From CAVQOB01 sp963714325 (lineage in GTDB: Bacteria > Pseudomonadota > Alphaproteobacteria > Rhizobiales > Hyphomicrobiaceae), in the NCBI GenBank assembly GCA_963714325.1, contig CAVQOB010000022.1, positions 1-44,580 of the forward strand: a stretch of DNA of 44,580 nt. Direction: 5' to 3'. Each line of letters begins with the position of its first letter. The first letter of the stretch is position 1. Below the pieces are notes generated by a model, which made no database searches, was not told the DNA's origin, and was given only the letters and a program-made list of their open reading frames with translations. Shown in pieces: positions 1 through 7,749 of the stretch. The position numbers were made by a program, and so were the translations under genes.

Positions 1-40
1 GAGGGAGGTGATGCGCTCCTGGCGTTGCTGGTAGCTCGTC

Positions 41-874
41 TCAACCCCAAAACTCCGGCTCGCTGGGCGAGAGGACGCCGCCGAGGCGGAGGGGCTTGAG
101 GCGAGTGGCGAGGCCGGTTTTGTCGTCGATCTCGATGCACAGGCCCGAGAGCGTGGCGGGGCCGTCGGCGGGTTCGAAGCGTTCCTTGGGGATGCGGGTG
201 AGGAAGCGGTGGATGGGTTCGTCGATCTTCATGCCAAGCACGGAATTGTAGTCGCCGCACATGCCGCCGTCGGACATGTAGGCGGTGCCGCCGGGGAGAA
301 TGCGTTCGTCGGCGGTTGGCGCGTGCGTGTGCGTGCCGACAACGGCACTGACGCGGCCGTCGAGGAAATGGGCGAGGGCTTGCTTTTCGCTAGTCGCTTC
401 GGCGTGGAAGTCGATGAAGATGGCGTCGGCGCCGGTTTTCAAAGCGCAGGCCATCAGTTCGGTGTCGAGGGCGCGGAAGGGGCAATCGAGTTCGGTCATG
501 AAGATGCGGCCCATGGCATTGAGGACCAGGACTTCGGCGCCGTTCTGCGCCTTGATGAGGGCAGCGCCCCGGCCAGGCGTGCCCTTGGGGAAGTTGAGCG
601 GGCGGACGAGGCGGGGTTGGCGCGCGATGAAGACGAGGGTGTCTTTCTGGTCGAAGGCGTGATTGCCGAGGGTGATGGCATCGGCGCCGGCTTCGATCAA
701 TTCCTCAGTGATGGCTTCGGTGACGCCAAAGCCGCCGGCCGAATTTTCCGCGTTGACGACCACGAAATCGAGTTTGTAGCGCTGGCGCAGATTGGGCAGG
801 TGCTCGAGTACGGCTTTGCGGCCGGTGCGGCCAACGACATCGCCGAGAAACAAAAATCGCATGCGCTTGGACAC
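41..874 (-). CDS. YmdB/TIGR00282-family metallophosphoesterase
   Basis: This 277-residue protein matches the YmdB-type calcineurin-like phosphoesterases, which use a dimetal centre and hydrolyse cyclic nucleotides such as 2',3'-cAMP in vitro. Metal-binding motifs are visible: GDVVGRTGR (residues 11-19, Asp12), NAENSAGG (41-48), GNHAFD (70-75) and a later GTHTHAPT. The length is usual for the family. The frame opens with GTG at 874, directly after the TGA of the upstream cyclo-ligase gene. An ATG at 862 (MRFLFLGDVVG) fits the family N-terminus better and may be the true start. It is co-directional with the cyclo-ligase gene and probably co-transcribed. The 40 bases before its stop codon show nothing assignable. 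The family call is firm; the physiological substrate is unknown. Confidence 0.9.
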   Translation of the reverse strand: MSKRMRFLFLGDVVGRTGRKAVLEHLPNLRQRYKLDFVVVNAENSAGGFGVTEAITEELIEAGADAITLGNHAFDQKDTLVFIARQPRLVRPLNFPKGTPGRGAALIKAQNGAEVLVLNAMGRIFMTELDCPFRALDTELMACALKTGADAIFIDFHAEATSEKQALAHFLDGRVSAVVGTHTHAPTADERILPGGTAYMSDGGMCGDYNSVLGMKIDEPIHRFLTRIPKERFEPADGPATLSGLCIEIDDKTGLATRLKPLRLGGVLSPSEPEFWG

Positions 875-1465
875 TCAGAGTTTGCAGTGAATGGGGCCGG
901 ACGGGGTCAGGACCCAGTCAAGGCGCTCGTCATAGTCCAGATGCGGGACCACGTCGACCTGCTGTTCGTCGAATGCCAAACCGATGGTCAGGATGGTTTT
1001 GCTCTGCCGGAGTTGACGGATGGTGCGGTCGTAGTAGCCGCCGCCGTAGCCAAGGCGCTGGCCCTGGCGGTCAAAGGCAAGCAGGGGGACGAGCAGGATA
1101 TCGGGGTCGAGGATGGGTTTATCGGATGCGGGTTCGCGAATGCCCCATTGGACGGTTTGGAGGCGATCGCCGGGAGTCCAGGCGCGGAAGAGCAGCAGAT
1201 CGGCTTTGCCTTGCATGACGGGGAGGCAGAGACGATGTCTGGCAGCGTGCAGGTTGGCGAGGAGGGGGGCGGTGTCGATTTCGTCGCCAAAGGCCAGGAA
1301 GCCGGAGATTACATGGGATCGAGCGAAATCGGGAATGGCCGCAAGGCTGGCGACTAGTCGGTTAGCGGCAACACTTGCGACTTGGCGTGGGATTGCAGCG
1401 CGGACGGCTTTCATCTTGGCGCGGAGCGTGGATTTTGACTGATTGGGAGATTGGGATTCGGTCAC
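875..1465 (-). CDS. 5-formyltetrahydrofolate cyclo-ligase
   Basis: The 196-residue protein converts 5-formyl-THF to 5,10-methenyl-THF using ATP, in cytosolic one-carbon metabolism. The C-terminal half carries the family signature FDRQGQRLGYGGGYYDR followed by GLAFDEQ, which form the nucleotide and folate pocket. An N-terminal Lys/Arg-rich helix (about residues 12-30) is also usual. It lies downstream of the 6S RNA gene and zapA. This zapA-ssrS-cyclo-ligase order is the same as the ygfE-ssrS-ygfA order of enterobacteria, so the neighbourhood supports both calls. The stop codon abuts the start of the YmdB-type gene. Confidence 0.93.
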   Translation of the reverse strand: MTESQSPNQSKSTLRAKMKAVRAAIPRQVASVAANRLVASLAAIPDFARSHVISGFLAFGDEIDTAPLLANLHAARHRLCLPVMQGKADLLLFRAWTPGDRLQTVQWGIREPASDKPILDPDILLVPLLAFDRQGQRLGYGGGYYDRTIRQLRQSKTILTIGLAFDEQQVDVVPHLDYDERLDWVLTPSGPIHCKL

Positions 1466-1527
1466 GCCGTCCGTGCTCGCTCCATGTGGCCTCGCGTTTG
1501 GGCCTGCGTCACGTTCGGGGGAGAAGT

Positions 1528-1688
1528 GCAGAGCCGCGAAAGCCGTGCCGCGGTTCGATCCCGCGTGGTCCCTACAAGAAGTAAGGTGGGCGCCATATGT
1601 CCGGAACCACGGCTCCGGTCAGGGACAGCTCCCATGCGAGATTTATAGGCCCCCGGGTCGATGTGCGACGACGCACCCCGCAGCCCTG
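1528..1688 (-). ncRNA. ssrS: 6S RNA (SsrS)
   Basis: 6S RNA binds sigma70 RNA polymerase by mimicking an open promoter. Three things support it here. It sits between zapA and the cyclo-ligase gene, the conserved ssrS position. The two ends pair in an 11-bp closing stem (minus strand GCAGGGCTGCG at 1688-1678 with CGCGGCTCTGC at 1538-1528, two G-U pairs). The interior has long, mostly paired GC-rich arms such as GGAGCCGTGGTTCCGG. The roughly 161-nt length is typical of alphaproteobacteria. The 5' end fits a -10 box (TATATT, 1701-1696) 7-8 nt upstream. Exact ends are inferred from pairing. Confidence 0.8.
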
Positions 1689-1695
1689 CTTGACC

Positions 1696-1724
1696 AATAT
1701 ACGCCTAAATCCTGGAAAATCCAG
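1696..1724 (-). promoter_or_regulatory. Probable 6S RNA promoter
   Basis: On the minus strand a good -10 element, TATATT, occupies 1701-1696. A weak -35 candidate, CTGGAT, lies at 1724-1719 with a 17-bp spacer. It would start transcription at about 1689-1688, which is where the closing stem of the 6S RNA begins. The -35 overlaps a short palindrome (CTGGAAAATCCAG, 1712-1724). Confidence 0.45.
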
Positions 1725-1740
1725 TGACTTGAGGCTGGTT

Positions 1741-2031
1741 TCAAAGGTTTTCTTTGAACAGGCTGATCAGAGTTCTTGCCCGCTGGGGCGGTTCGTGGCT
1801 GTCTGGGGCGGTCATCTGCTCCAGCATGGCGCGTGCATCATGCAGTTCGTCGGCGATGAGGAGGGCTGCCATGAGGAGCAGGCGGTCGTCGCCGACGTTG
1901 CCAAATTCGGCGGCGAGCGCGTCGACGCGCTGCTTGACCTGGGTGGCGAGTTCGATCAGCCGACTTTCTTCACCATCGCCGCAGCGGAGGCGGTATGTGC
2001 GGCTATTCAAAGTGACGGTAACGTGGCCCAT
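1741..2031 (-). CDS. zapA: Cell division protein ZapA
   Basis: ZapA is a small cytosolic protein that bundles FtsZ filaments and stabilises the Z-ring. From the ATG at 2031 it has 96 residues beginning MGHVTVTLNSRTYRL, the usual ZapA start with a beta-strand head followed by DGEE. A long helix (VKQRVDALAAEFG) and a second one (LLLMAALLIADELHDA) then form the dimerising coiled coil. The frame stays open to 2079, but the added residues are not family-like, so I prefer 2031. It lies just downstream of the DUF4164 coiled-coil gene, its usual partner in Rhizobiales. Confidence 0.9.
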   Translation of the reverse strand: MGHVTVTLNSRTYRLRCGDGEESRLIELATQVKQRVDALAAEFGNVGDDRLLLMAALLIADELHDARAMLEQMTAPDSHEPPQRARTLISLFKENL

Positions 2032-2088
2032 ACCTATAGGACCGGCAGGCGGACCATGCTCTGGTCCCACCCCCAGCATTCCTCCGAA

Positions 2089-2361
2089 TCAGCTTTTCTC
2101 TTCAAGCAGACTATGGAGGTTGTCGAGCGTCCAGGCAATGCGGTTGGCGACTTCAGTTTGGCGCTCTTCGAGGCTTTTTATTTGGGCCTCGGCGGCGACC
2201 AGCGCAGCCTTGATCGTGTCGCGTTCCCGTTCGATGGCGTTCAGTCGCAGCTCCAGCGAGCGCACAGCGTCGTTAACCGGACGCGGTGGTTCGGGCCGGA
2301 TTGTTGCCTTGACCTGCTTACTGACGTCTTTTTCGCTTTGACGCCGGGCCATTGAGCTCAC
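2089..2361 (-). CDS. DUF4164 coiled-coil protein
   Basis: A 90-residue cytosolic protein made almost entirely of heptad-rich helix from about residue 30 to 85 (SLELRLNAIERERDTIKAAL and onward), preceded by a short basic, proline-containing head. The length, composition and position immediately upstream of zapA match DUF4164 proteins of alphaproteobacteria. The function is unknown; the linkage suggests a role with ZapA at the divisome, which is inference. The start may be the ATG at 2361 or the one at 2352 (MARRQ). It is divergent from gap across a 258-bp intergenic region in which I identify no regulatory site. Confidence 0.75.
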   Translation of the reverse strand: MSSMARRQSEKDVSKQVKATIRPEPPRPVNDAVRSLELRLNAIERERDTIKAALVAAEAQIKSLEERQTEVANRIAWTLDNLHSLLEEKS

Positions 2362-2619
2362 TGATCAAACGATTGATTTACACAGGATACGGTAGGGCTT
2401 GGATTGCGCCGCCTCAATCCGAAACGTCCTGGTTTTGCACGAGGAAATGGACGCGACTGTGTTCCGGTAAAGTGTTCACAGTGTTCAGTGATGCCGCATT
2501 GACGGGTGAGGCGAGGCGGGCGATAGCAGCGCACACATTTCATAGGTTGTGTCGCTGGTTACTCAGAACTGGCGTATCGCGATCCAGCGTTCGGCTGGAG
2601 ATCAACGAGGGAGACACTC

Positions 2620-3627
2620 ATGGTTGTCAAAGTTGCCATCAATGGCTTTGGCCGTATCGGCCGCAACGTGCTGCGCGCAATCGTCGAGAGTGGCCGCAAG
2701 GATATCCAAGTGGTTGCCATCAACGACCTGGGGCCGGTCGAGACCAATGCGCATCTGTTGCGGTTCGATAGTGTCCATGGCCGTTTTCCGCATCAAGTGA
2801 CGGTTGCCGGCGATACGATCGATGTTGGGTTCGGGCCGATCAAGGTGACGGCGGTGAAAGATCCAGCGATGCTGCCGCACAAGGCGATGGGCGTCGATAT
2901 CGCGCTGGAGTGCACGGGGATTTTCACGTCGAAGGAAAAGGCGGCGCTGCATCTGACGGCGGGTGCCAAGCGCGTGCTGGTCTCGGCGCCAGCGGATGGC
3001 GCTGATCTGACGGTCGTTTATGGCGTCAATCACGACAAGCTGACGAAGCAGCATCTGGTTGTTTCGAATGCGTCGTGCACAACGAACTGCCTGGCGCCAG
3101 TTGCCAAGGTTCTGAACGATGCGATCGGGATTGAAAAAGGGTTTATGACGACGATCCACGCCTACACGGGCGATCAACCGGTGCTCGATACTATGCACAA
3201 GGATCTCTATCGCGGGCGCGCGGCGGCACTGTCGATGGTGCCGTCGACGACGGGGGCTGCGAAAGCGGTTGGTCTCGTGCTGCCGGAATTGAATGGCAAG
3301 CTCGACGGCACGGCCATCCGCGTGCCGACACCGAACGTGTCGGTCGTGGATTTCAAGTTCATCGCGAAGCGGGCGACGACGGTGCAAGAAGTGAATGATG
3401 CCGTGAAGCGCGCGGCGTCGCAGTCCCTGAAGGGCATTCTCGGCACAACGGATCAGCCGAATGTGTCGATTGATTTCAATCATGACAGCCACTCGTCAAT
3501 CTTCCATCTCGATCAGACGAAGGTGATGGAAGGGACGCTGGTCCGTGTGCTCTCCTGGTATGACAATGAGTGGGGCTTCTCGAACCGCATGAGCGATACG
3601 GCTGTGGCGATGGGGAAGCTGATTTGA
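2620..3627 (+). CDS. gap: Type I glyceraldehyde-3-phosphate dehydrogenase
   Basis: A 335-residue NAD-dependent enzyme of glycolysis and the Calvin cycle, oxidising glyceraldehyde-3-phosphate to 1,3-bisphosphoglycerate in the cytosol. The Rossmann motif INGFGRIGRN is at residues 8-17 and the active-site signature ASCTTNCLAP places the catalytic cysteine at 153. The C-terminal WYDNEWGFSNRM motif is also present. The ATG follows a GGGAGAC ribosome-binding site. A strong intrinsic terminator lies 30-60 bp after the stop, so gap appears to be monocistronic. The tkt or pgk genes often found beside gap are not in this window. Confidence 0.97.
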   Translation: MVVKVAINGFGRIGRNVLRAIVESGRKDIQVVAINDLGPVETNAHLLRFDSVHGRFPHQVTVAGDTIDVGFGPIKVTAVKDPAMLPHKAMGVDIALECTGIFTSKEKAALHLTAGAKRVLVSAPADGADLTVVYGVNHDKLTKQHLVVSNASCTTNCLAPVAKVLNDAIGIEKGFMTTIHAYTGDQPVLDTMHKDLYRGRAAALSMVPSTTGAAKAVGLVLPELNGKLDGTAIRVPTPNVSVVDFKFIAKRATTVQEVNDAVKRAASQSLKGILGTTDQPNVSIDFNHDSHSSIFHLDQTKVMEGTLVRVLSWYDNEWGFSNRMSDTAVAMGKLI

Positions 3628-3660
3628 GGCGATGCTTGGTTTTGAACTGATCAACTTGAA

Positions 3661-3690
3661 GGGCCGGATCAGTTTGATCCGGTCCTTTTT
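3661..3690 (+). terminator. Intrinsic terminator of gap
   Basis: An 11-bp stem (3661-3671 with 3675-3685, one G-U pair), a 3-nt GTT loop, and then TTTTT at 3686-3690. This is a classical Rho-independent terminator placed just after the gap stop codon. Confidence 0.9.
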
Positions 3691-3708
3691 GTATGCGAGT
3701 TTGGTTGC

Positions 3709-4035
3709 TTAGTTGCCGCGACCGCCTTGGCCGCCGCCACTACCACCGCCACCGCCTTCGCCGTAGGTCCAGGGAGCATCGAAGAGTTTCGCAACGGGCT
3801 TTTCCGGAGGCGGGATTTTTACAATGATGATGGGACGCCTTTTCTTCTTATTGGCCGTCTGACTTGGATCGCCGCACATGGTGAGGCAACTTTCCTTGAA
3901 GATGGCTTGCGAGCATTGGACTTCGCAATCGCTTCGCATGCGGGCCTGCTGGGCGTCGGCGCTGGCGGCGATCATCAGTCCACCCAGAAATGCCAGTCCG
4001 GCGAGCAATCGTGGCTTGGAAATTTGCAGAGACAT
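3709..4035 (-). CDS. Small secreted twin-CX3C protein with Gly-rich tail
   Basis: A 108-residue protein I cannot assign to a named family. It has a Sec signal peptide: basic start, hydrophobic core at residues 10-24, and an ADA cleavage site after Ala28. The mature N-terminus carries Cys37-x3-Cys41-x8-Cys50-x3-Cys54, a twin CX3C pattern typical of disulfide-stapled alpha-hairpins. A lysine/arginine and isoleucine-proline segment follows (KKKRRPIIIVKIPPP, 63-77), and then a glycine-rich tail (about 93-106). Only four cysteines occur and all fit two disulfides, as expected in the periplasm. It is convergent with gap and divergent from the dehydrogenase at 4170. The signal peptide and composition argue that the frame is real; the function is unknown. 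Confidence 0.65.
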   Translation of the reverse strand: MSLQISKPRLLAGLAFLGGLMIAASADAQQARMRSDCEVQCSQAIFKESCLTMCGDPSQTANKKKRRPIIIVKIPPPEKPVAKLFDAPWTYGEGGGGGSGGGQGGRGN

Positions 4036-4169
4036 GAAACGTGCTCCTTAAATGTTTTCTTGAGGTCTTGCGGTTTCTTGACCGTATGGGATTGATTGCA
4101 TGCGCGAGGTGGGGGGGCATTGGCATTTGCCAACCGCACGCATTTTTTCTTTCCCGGCGAAAGGCTGCG

Positions 4170-5063
4170 ATGATGAAAATCGGATTCATTGGTTTGGGTG
4201 TGATGGGCAGCGCGATGGCGCGGCATCTGGCGGATGCGGGACATTCGCTTGTGCTCTACGACAACAATGCTGAGCAACTGAGCAAGGTGTTGAAGCGGGT
4301 AAATGGCGCAACGGCGGCGATGTCACCGCGTGACGTCGGAGCAGACGCCGAGATTGTCATTACGATGTTGCCCAACGGCGAGGTGGTGCGCGAGGTCGCG
4401 CTTGGCAAAGCTGGACTTGCGGAAAGCATGCAGCCGGGAACGCTGTTGCTCGACACCTCGTCGGCGGAGCCTTGGGTGACGCGGGAGACGGCGGTGATGT
4501 TGGCCGCGAAGGGCGTGGCGATGGTCGATGCGCCGGTGTCGGGTGCGCAGGAGGGGGCAGAAGGCGCGACGTTGGTGTTCATGGTCGGTGGGGCGAAGCG
4601 TGATGTGAGGCGCGTGTGGCCACTGTTGGATGTGATGGGTCGGCATGTGTTTCACGTTGGCGAGACGGCGTCCGGGCACACGATGAAGACCGTCAATAAC
4701 CTGGCGACTGCGGTGATCTGGATGGCGACTGTGGAAGCGATGCTGATCGGCAAGGCGCACGGGCTCGACCCCAGGGCAATGCTGGAGGTGATGAATTTAT
4801 CGACTAGCACCAACTTCATCACGCAGAAAAAGATGGCGTCGGAGGTTCTTTCAAGGAAATTCAGCGATCCTTTCACGCTATCACTGATGCTGAAGGATGT
4901 CGGCATTGCGACCACACTTGCCGATGACAAGGCCCTGCCGATCCCAGTTAGCGCGTTGACAGAGCAGCTGTGGGCGGCTGCTGTTAAAAAAATGGGACCG
5001 GGAAAATCCATCGCTGAGATCGTGCGCTGGTATGAGCAGATGACCGGCGTGGAGCTGAGCTGA
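4170..5063 (+). CDS. NAD(P)-dependent beta-hydroxyacid dehydrogenase
   Basis: A 297-residue member of the 3-hydroxyisobutyrate dehydrogenase / tartronate semialdehyde reductase family. The N-terminal Rossmann motif GFIGLGVMGSAMARHLADAG is followed by the substrate-binding DAPVSGAQEGAEGAT segment. The catalytic-lysine motif GHTMKTVNNLATAV lies at the start of the helical C-terminal domain. The start was placed at 4170 (MMKIGFIG) because the upstream part of the open frame (from 4041) does not resemble the family. The substrate cannot be told from sequence. A second, diverged relative lies at 8673-9569. Confidence 0.9.
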   Translation: MMKIGFIGLGVMGSAMARHLADAGHSLVLYDNNAEQLSKVLKRVNGATAAMSPRDVGADAEIVITMLPNGEVVREVALGKAGLAESMQPGTLLLDTSSAEPWVTRETAVMLAAKGVAMVDAPVSGAQEGAEGATLVFMVGGAKRDVRRVWPLLDVMGRHVFHVGETASGHTMKTVNNLATAVIWMATVEAMLIGKAHGLDPRAMLEVMNLSTSTNFITQKKMASEVLSRKFSDPFTLSLMLKDVGIATTLADDKALPIPVSALTEQLWAAAVKKMGPGKSIAEIVRWYEQMTGVELS

Positions 5064-5070
5064 ATGCAAA

Positions 5071-5104
5071 AATGGGATCGAATCTATTGAGGTTCGATCC
5101 CATT
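5071..5104 (-). terminator. Terminator between convergent genes
   Basis: A perfect 12-bp inverted repeat (5071-5082 with 5093-5104) with a 10-nt loop. On the minus strand the stem is followed by TTTTT, so it should stop transcription of the 5126-7606 gene. On the plus strand it lies directly after the dehydrogenase stop and may also act there, although without a T-run. Confidence 0.8.
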
Positions 5105-5125
5105 GTATTGCAGGAGTGGCGCATG

Positions 5126-7606
5126 TCACGCGGCTTGGACGGATCGGGCGTGCTCAACCCAGCTCTTGATCTTTTCGACGTCGGGCGGATTGCCCTCGCG
5201 CAGCAGGCGCTGGCCGTCTTTCGAGATGGCGTAGTTCAAGATGTCGGCGCAGAGTTTTTCAGGATCGGAAGCGGCGACCTGATCGGCGCTGCGATAATTG
5301 GCACCGACCAGAAGCTGAGCGTGCGTGCCGCGCAAGGTCGGAATGGAGCAGACCAACCGCGCCTGATCCTGCCAGTCGGTGATGATATCGGCCGTTATGC
5401 TCTTGGCTTCGAGGCGGGCGGCGAGGGCCATCGGGTGGGCCTTGAGCAGGTCCTCGACGGTGTCGATGCCCGCGGCATAGAGTTTTTCGGCCGTCTTGGG
5501 GCCGATGGACGGGGCGTCGACGACGTCCTGCTCCAGAGTGAGATAAATGCGTGGGCCGCTCGGCGTGCGCTCGGCGCGGGTGTTGCGACGCTGGCTGCGA
5601 CCTTGGCCGTCGGAGCGTTCGGCGTCATTGGTCGCGTCGTCGATCTCGTTTTCGTAGTCGGTCCAGTCGTGTTTGGCAGTGACGCGTGATCGATCTGCGG
5701 CATTGCGATCGGCGCGCTCTGAGATCGTTGTGGTGTCGTTCGAGTTGACCGCCGCCGCGCCGGTATTGGCGGAGCTATTGAGGCTATTCGTGCTTGATGA
5801 CTGGCTGATGGTGCGCTCGAAGTGCGCGGCGTAGTCACTGTTGCGCTTTGTGGTGTTGCTGACGATATTGGACGCGTCGTTGGCCGGATGGGCAGCGATC
5901 AGTTGTTCGGAGCTGCTGATGCGGCTCGTCGAAGTCGATGTCACGAGTGATAGACGGACTGCCTCAAGGACTGATGTCGATAGCTCGCTTGATGCGGACT
6001 GGGTTGATGATATGGCGGTGTTGTTGGCCGTTGCCGTTGAACTGCCGGCTGTCTCAGAGGTCAGCAATGCCGCGACGTCCGGCAAATCGGCTGCCGCGAT
6101 ACGCGTTGGCGTTTCAACAACTGTGGGCCGCGCGGGAAGGGATGGTAGAGTTGCCGATGATGCCGATGCAGCTGCTTTGGGTTCGTTACTAGTGTCGTCA
6201 GTGACGCCACGGAGCGTGCGAAGTTGGTCGATGTAGTCACGCGTGGTCGAGACAATCTCGTTAAGGTTGGAGGTGGGCAGTGCCGGTTGTTTGGCGCCAG
6301 TCGCAACGCTGCGAGGCTCTGTCAGACTTTCGCGAACATCGATCATCTTAGAACGAAGGCGATCGGCGGTGCTGGCGCTTTGACTGGAAGTCGCGACGGT
6401 CCGCGCGTCAGGGATGGGCGTCGCTGCGTCGAGGTCTGGTGTTGTGTTCATCGACGGGCGGCTGGTCGTGCTGGCGTTGCGAGAGCGAACGGCTGGCGCC
6501 TCGGTACGTGGTGGTGCAGGACGAGGCGTCGGCGCGGTTGCTCGCTGTTGCAAGGATACGATCTCGGCAGAGATGCGGCGACCAGTGGCCGGCCCATCCA
6601 ATTGCTTGGTTGTTGTATCGCGCTCAAGGCGGGTGACGACCTTTTCTCGCTGCTGGAAGGGAAATACCTGCGCGACGGCCGGCGCTTTGCGGTGGGCGAT
6701 AACTTCGGCGGCATAGAGACCGCGGACGACGCGGTCGTCTTCGGGCAAGTTCTTCTCGACCTTGCCGGTGGCTTTTAATTCGTCGTACATGGCTTCGACG
6801 AGGCGGCGCTCGCGCGCATCGGCCATGCGCGTTGTGATCCATTTGATGGGCAGGTTTAGCGTGGCGAGGAAGGCTTCGGCGGTCAGCGATACCTCGGGCG
6901 GTTCGATTTTCGATTCGGCGAAGGCGCGATCAAGGATGACGGCAAACATTTCAGCGGCATAGAGGATCAGCTCGGCCACGACCTTGCGGCCGACGTCGTC
7001 GAAACCGGTTTCGGGATCGCTGACGCCGCGGGTGATGTCGTAGTGGGCGATGAGTTTTTCGTATTCGGCGTTGGCCTTGTCGGCGCCTTGACAGACCAGC
7101 ATGGCGAGCCAGTTGGCGTCGCTGGAAACGGGAACGGTGATGCAGGGGCAGTGGCGTTCGCCAAGCGCGCGGAGATCGTTGTAAGATTTGGCGATGGACC
7201 ACTCGGCCGCGCGATGGATGTTATTCTCAGCCTCGGACTGCGCGGTGTGGAAGGGGTGCAGAGGGTCGACACAATAGTGGCTGAGCACGCCGGCGCAGTA
7301 GGCGGCGGTGTCCCAGTCATTCTTGGTCAAGGCCTCGACGAGATTGTGATACCAGCTTTGCGCCTTGGCCGGCGCGCCGCCCCAATAGTTGTCGCGCGGG
7401 TGCAGGACGTGGTTCTTGAAGTCCTTGAACTCGTTGTCGGGGGCTTTCGAGCCTTCGAGGTAGAGCTTGCCGTATTTCAGGAACAGGCGATGCCATTGCT
7501 CAGCGTGGGGCGAGCGAATACGCATCAGGGCGTCGAGCGCGAGCTTGTGATGCGAGCCCTTGGCATAGGCGGCTGAGACCAGGGAATGCAGAATTGACAG
7601 GGTCAT
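5126..7606 (-). CDS. Zinc-dependent PLC-like protein with C-terminal DUF4332
   Basis: An 826-residue protein in three parts. Residues 1-290 resemble the zinc-dependent phospholipase C fold: His110-x3-Asp114-x5-His120-x10-His131-x3-Glu135 has nearly the spacing of the bacterial PLC zinc site (H-x3-D-x5-H-x11-H-x3-E). Residues about 340-680 are a low-complexity Ser/Thr/Ala-rich linker with many SST and TSTS runs. Residues about 690-826 hold helix-hairpin-helix repeats (APSIGPKTAEKLYAAGIDTV) of the DUF4332 type. No signal peptide is seen, so it is probably cytosolic. The ATG at 7606 has GGAGGGCCCTCC upstream; an extension to 7753 is open but not domain-like. Enzyme activity and substrate are inferred, not known. 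Confidence 0.75.
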   Translation of the reverse strand: MTLSILHSLVSAAYAKGSHHKLALDALMRIRSPHAEQWHRLFLKYGKLYLEGSKAPDNEFKDFKNHVLHPRDNYWGGAPAKAQSWYHNLVEALTKNDWDTAAYCAGVLSHYCVDPLHPFHTAQSEAENNIHRAAEWSIAKSYNDLRALGERHCPCITVPVSSDANWLAMLVCQGADKANAEYEKLIAHYDITRGVSDPETGFDDVGRKVVAELILYAAEMFAVILDRAFAESKIEPPEVSLTAEAFLATLNLPIKWITTRMADARERRLVEAMYDELKATGKVEKNLPEDDRVVRGLYAAEVIAHRKAPAVAQVFPFQQREKVVTRLERDTTTKQLDGPATGRRISAEIVSLQQRATAPTPRPAPPRTEAPAVRSRNASTTSRPSMNTTPDLDAATPIPDARTVATSSQSASTADRLRSKMIDVRESLTEPRSVATGAKQPALPTSNLNEIVSTTRDYIDQLRTLRGVTDDTSNEPKAAASASSATLPSLPARPTVVETPTRIAAADLPDVAALLTSETAGSSTATANNTAISSTQSASSELSTSVLEAVRLSLVTSTSTSRISSSEQLIAAHPANDASNIVSNTTKRNSDYAAHFERTISQSSSTNSLNSSANTGAAAVNSNDTTTISERADRNAADRSRVTAKHDWTDYENEIDDATNDAERSDGQGRSQRRNTRAERTPSGPRIYLTLEQDVVDAPSIGPKTAEKLYAAGIDTVEDLLKAHPMALAARLEAKSITADIITDWQDQARLVCSIPTLRGTHAQLLVGANYRSADQVAASDPEKLCADILNYAISKDGQRLLREGNPPDVEKIKSWVEHARSVQAA

Positions 7607-7749
7607 GGAGGGCCCTCCTCGTGACGAGCGCGCGACGATGTTGCCGACCTTGGCAGATCGATGGGCCAAGATTTGGCTCGCGCATTTGGCAGCGGGCGAC
7701 TGATTCGGGCGAGCGGCACAAAAGCCACTATGCACAGGAGAGTGCTGGT

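Noticed and set aside
209..1357. Long plus-strand open frame opposite the YmdB and cyclo-ligase genes
   Set aside because: It is the complement of two well-supported minus-strand genes, with a biased composition typical of shadow frames in GC-rich DNA.
2485..2500. GTTCACAGTGTTC-like sequence upstream of gap as a LexA box
   Set aside because: The half sites are five bases apart instead of seven.
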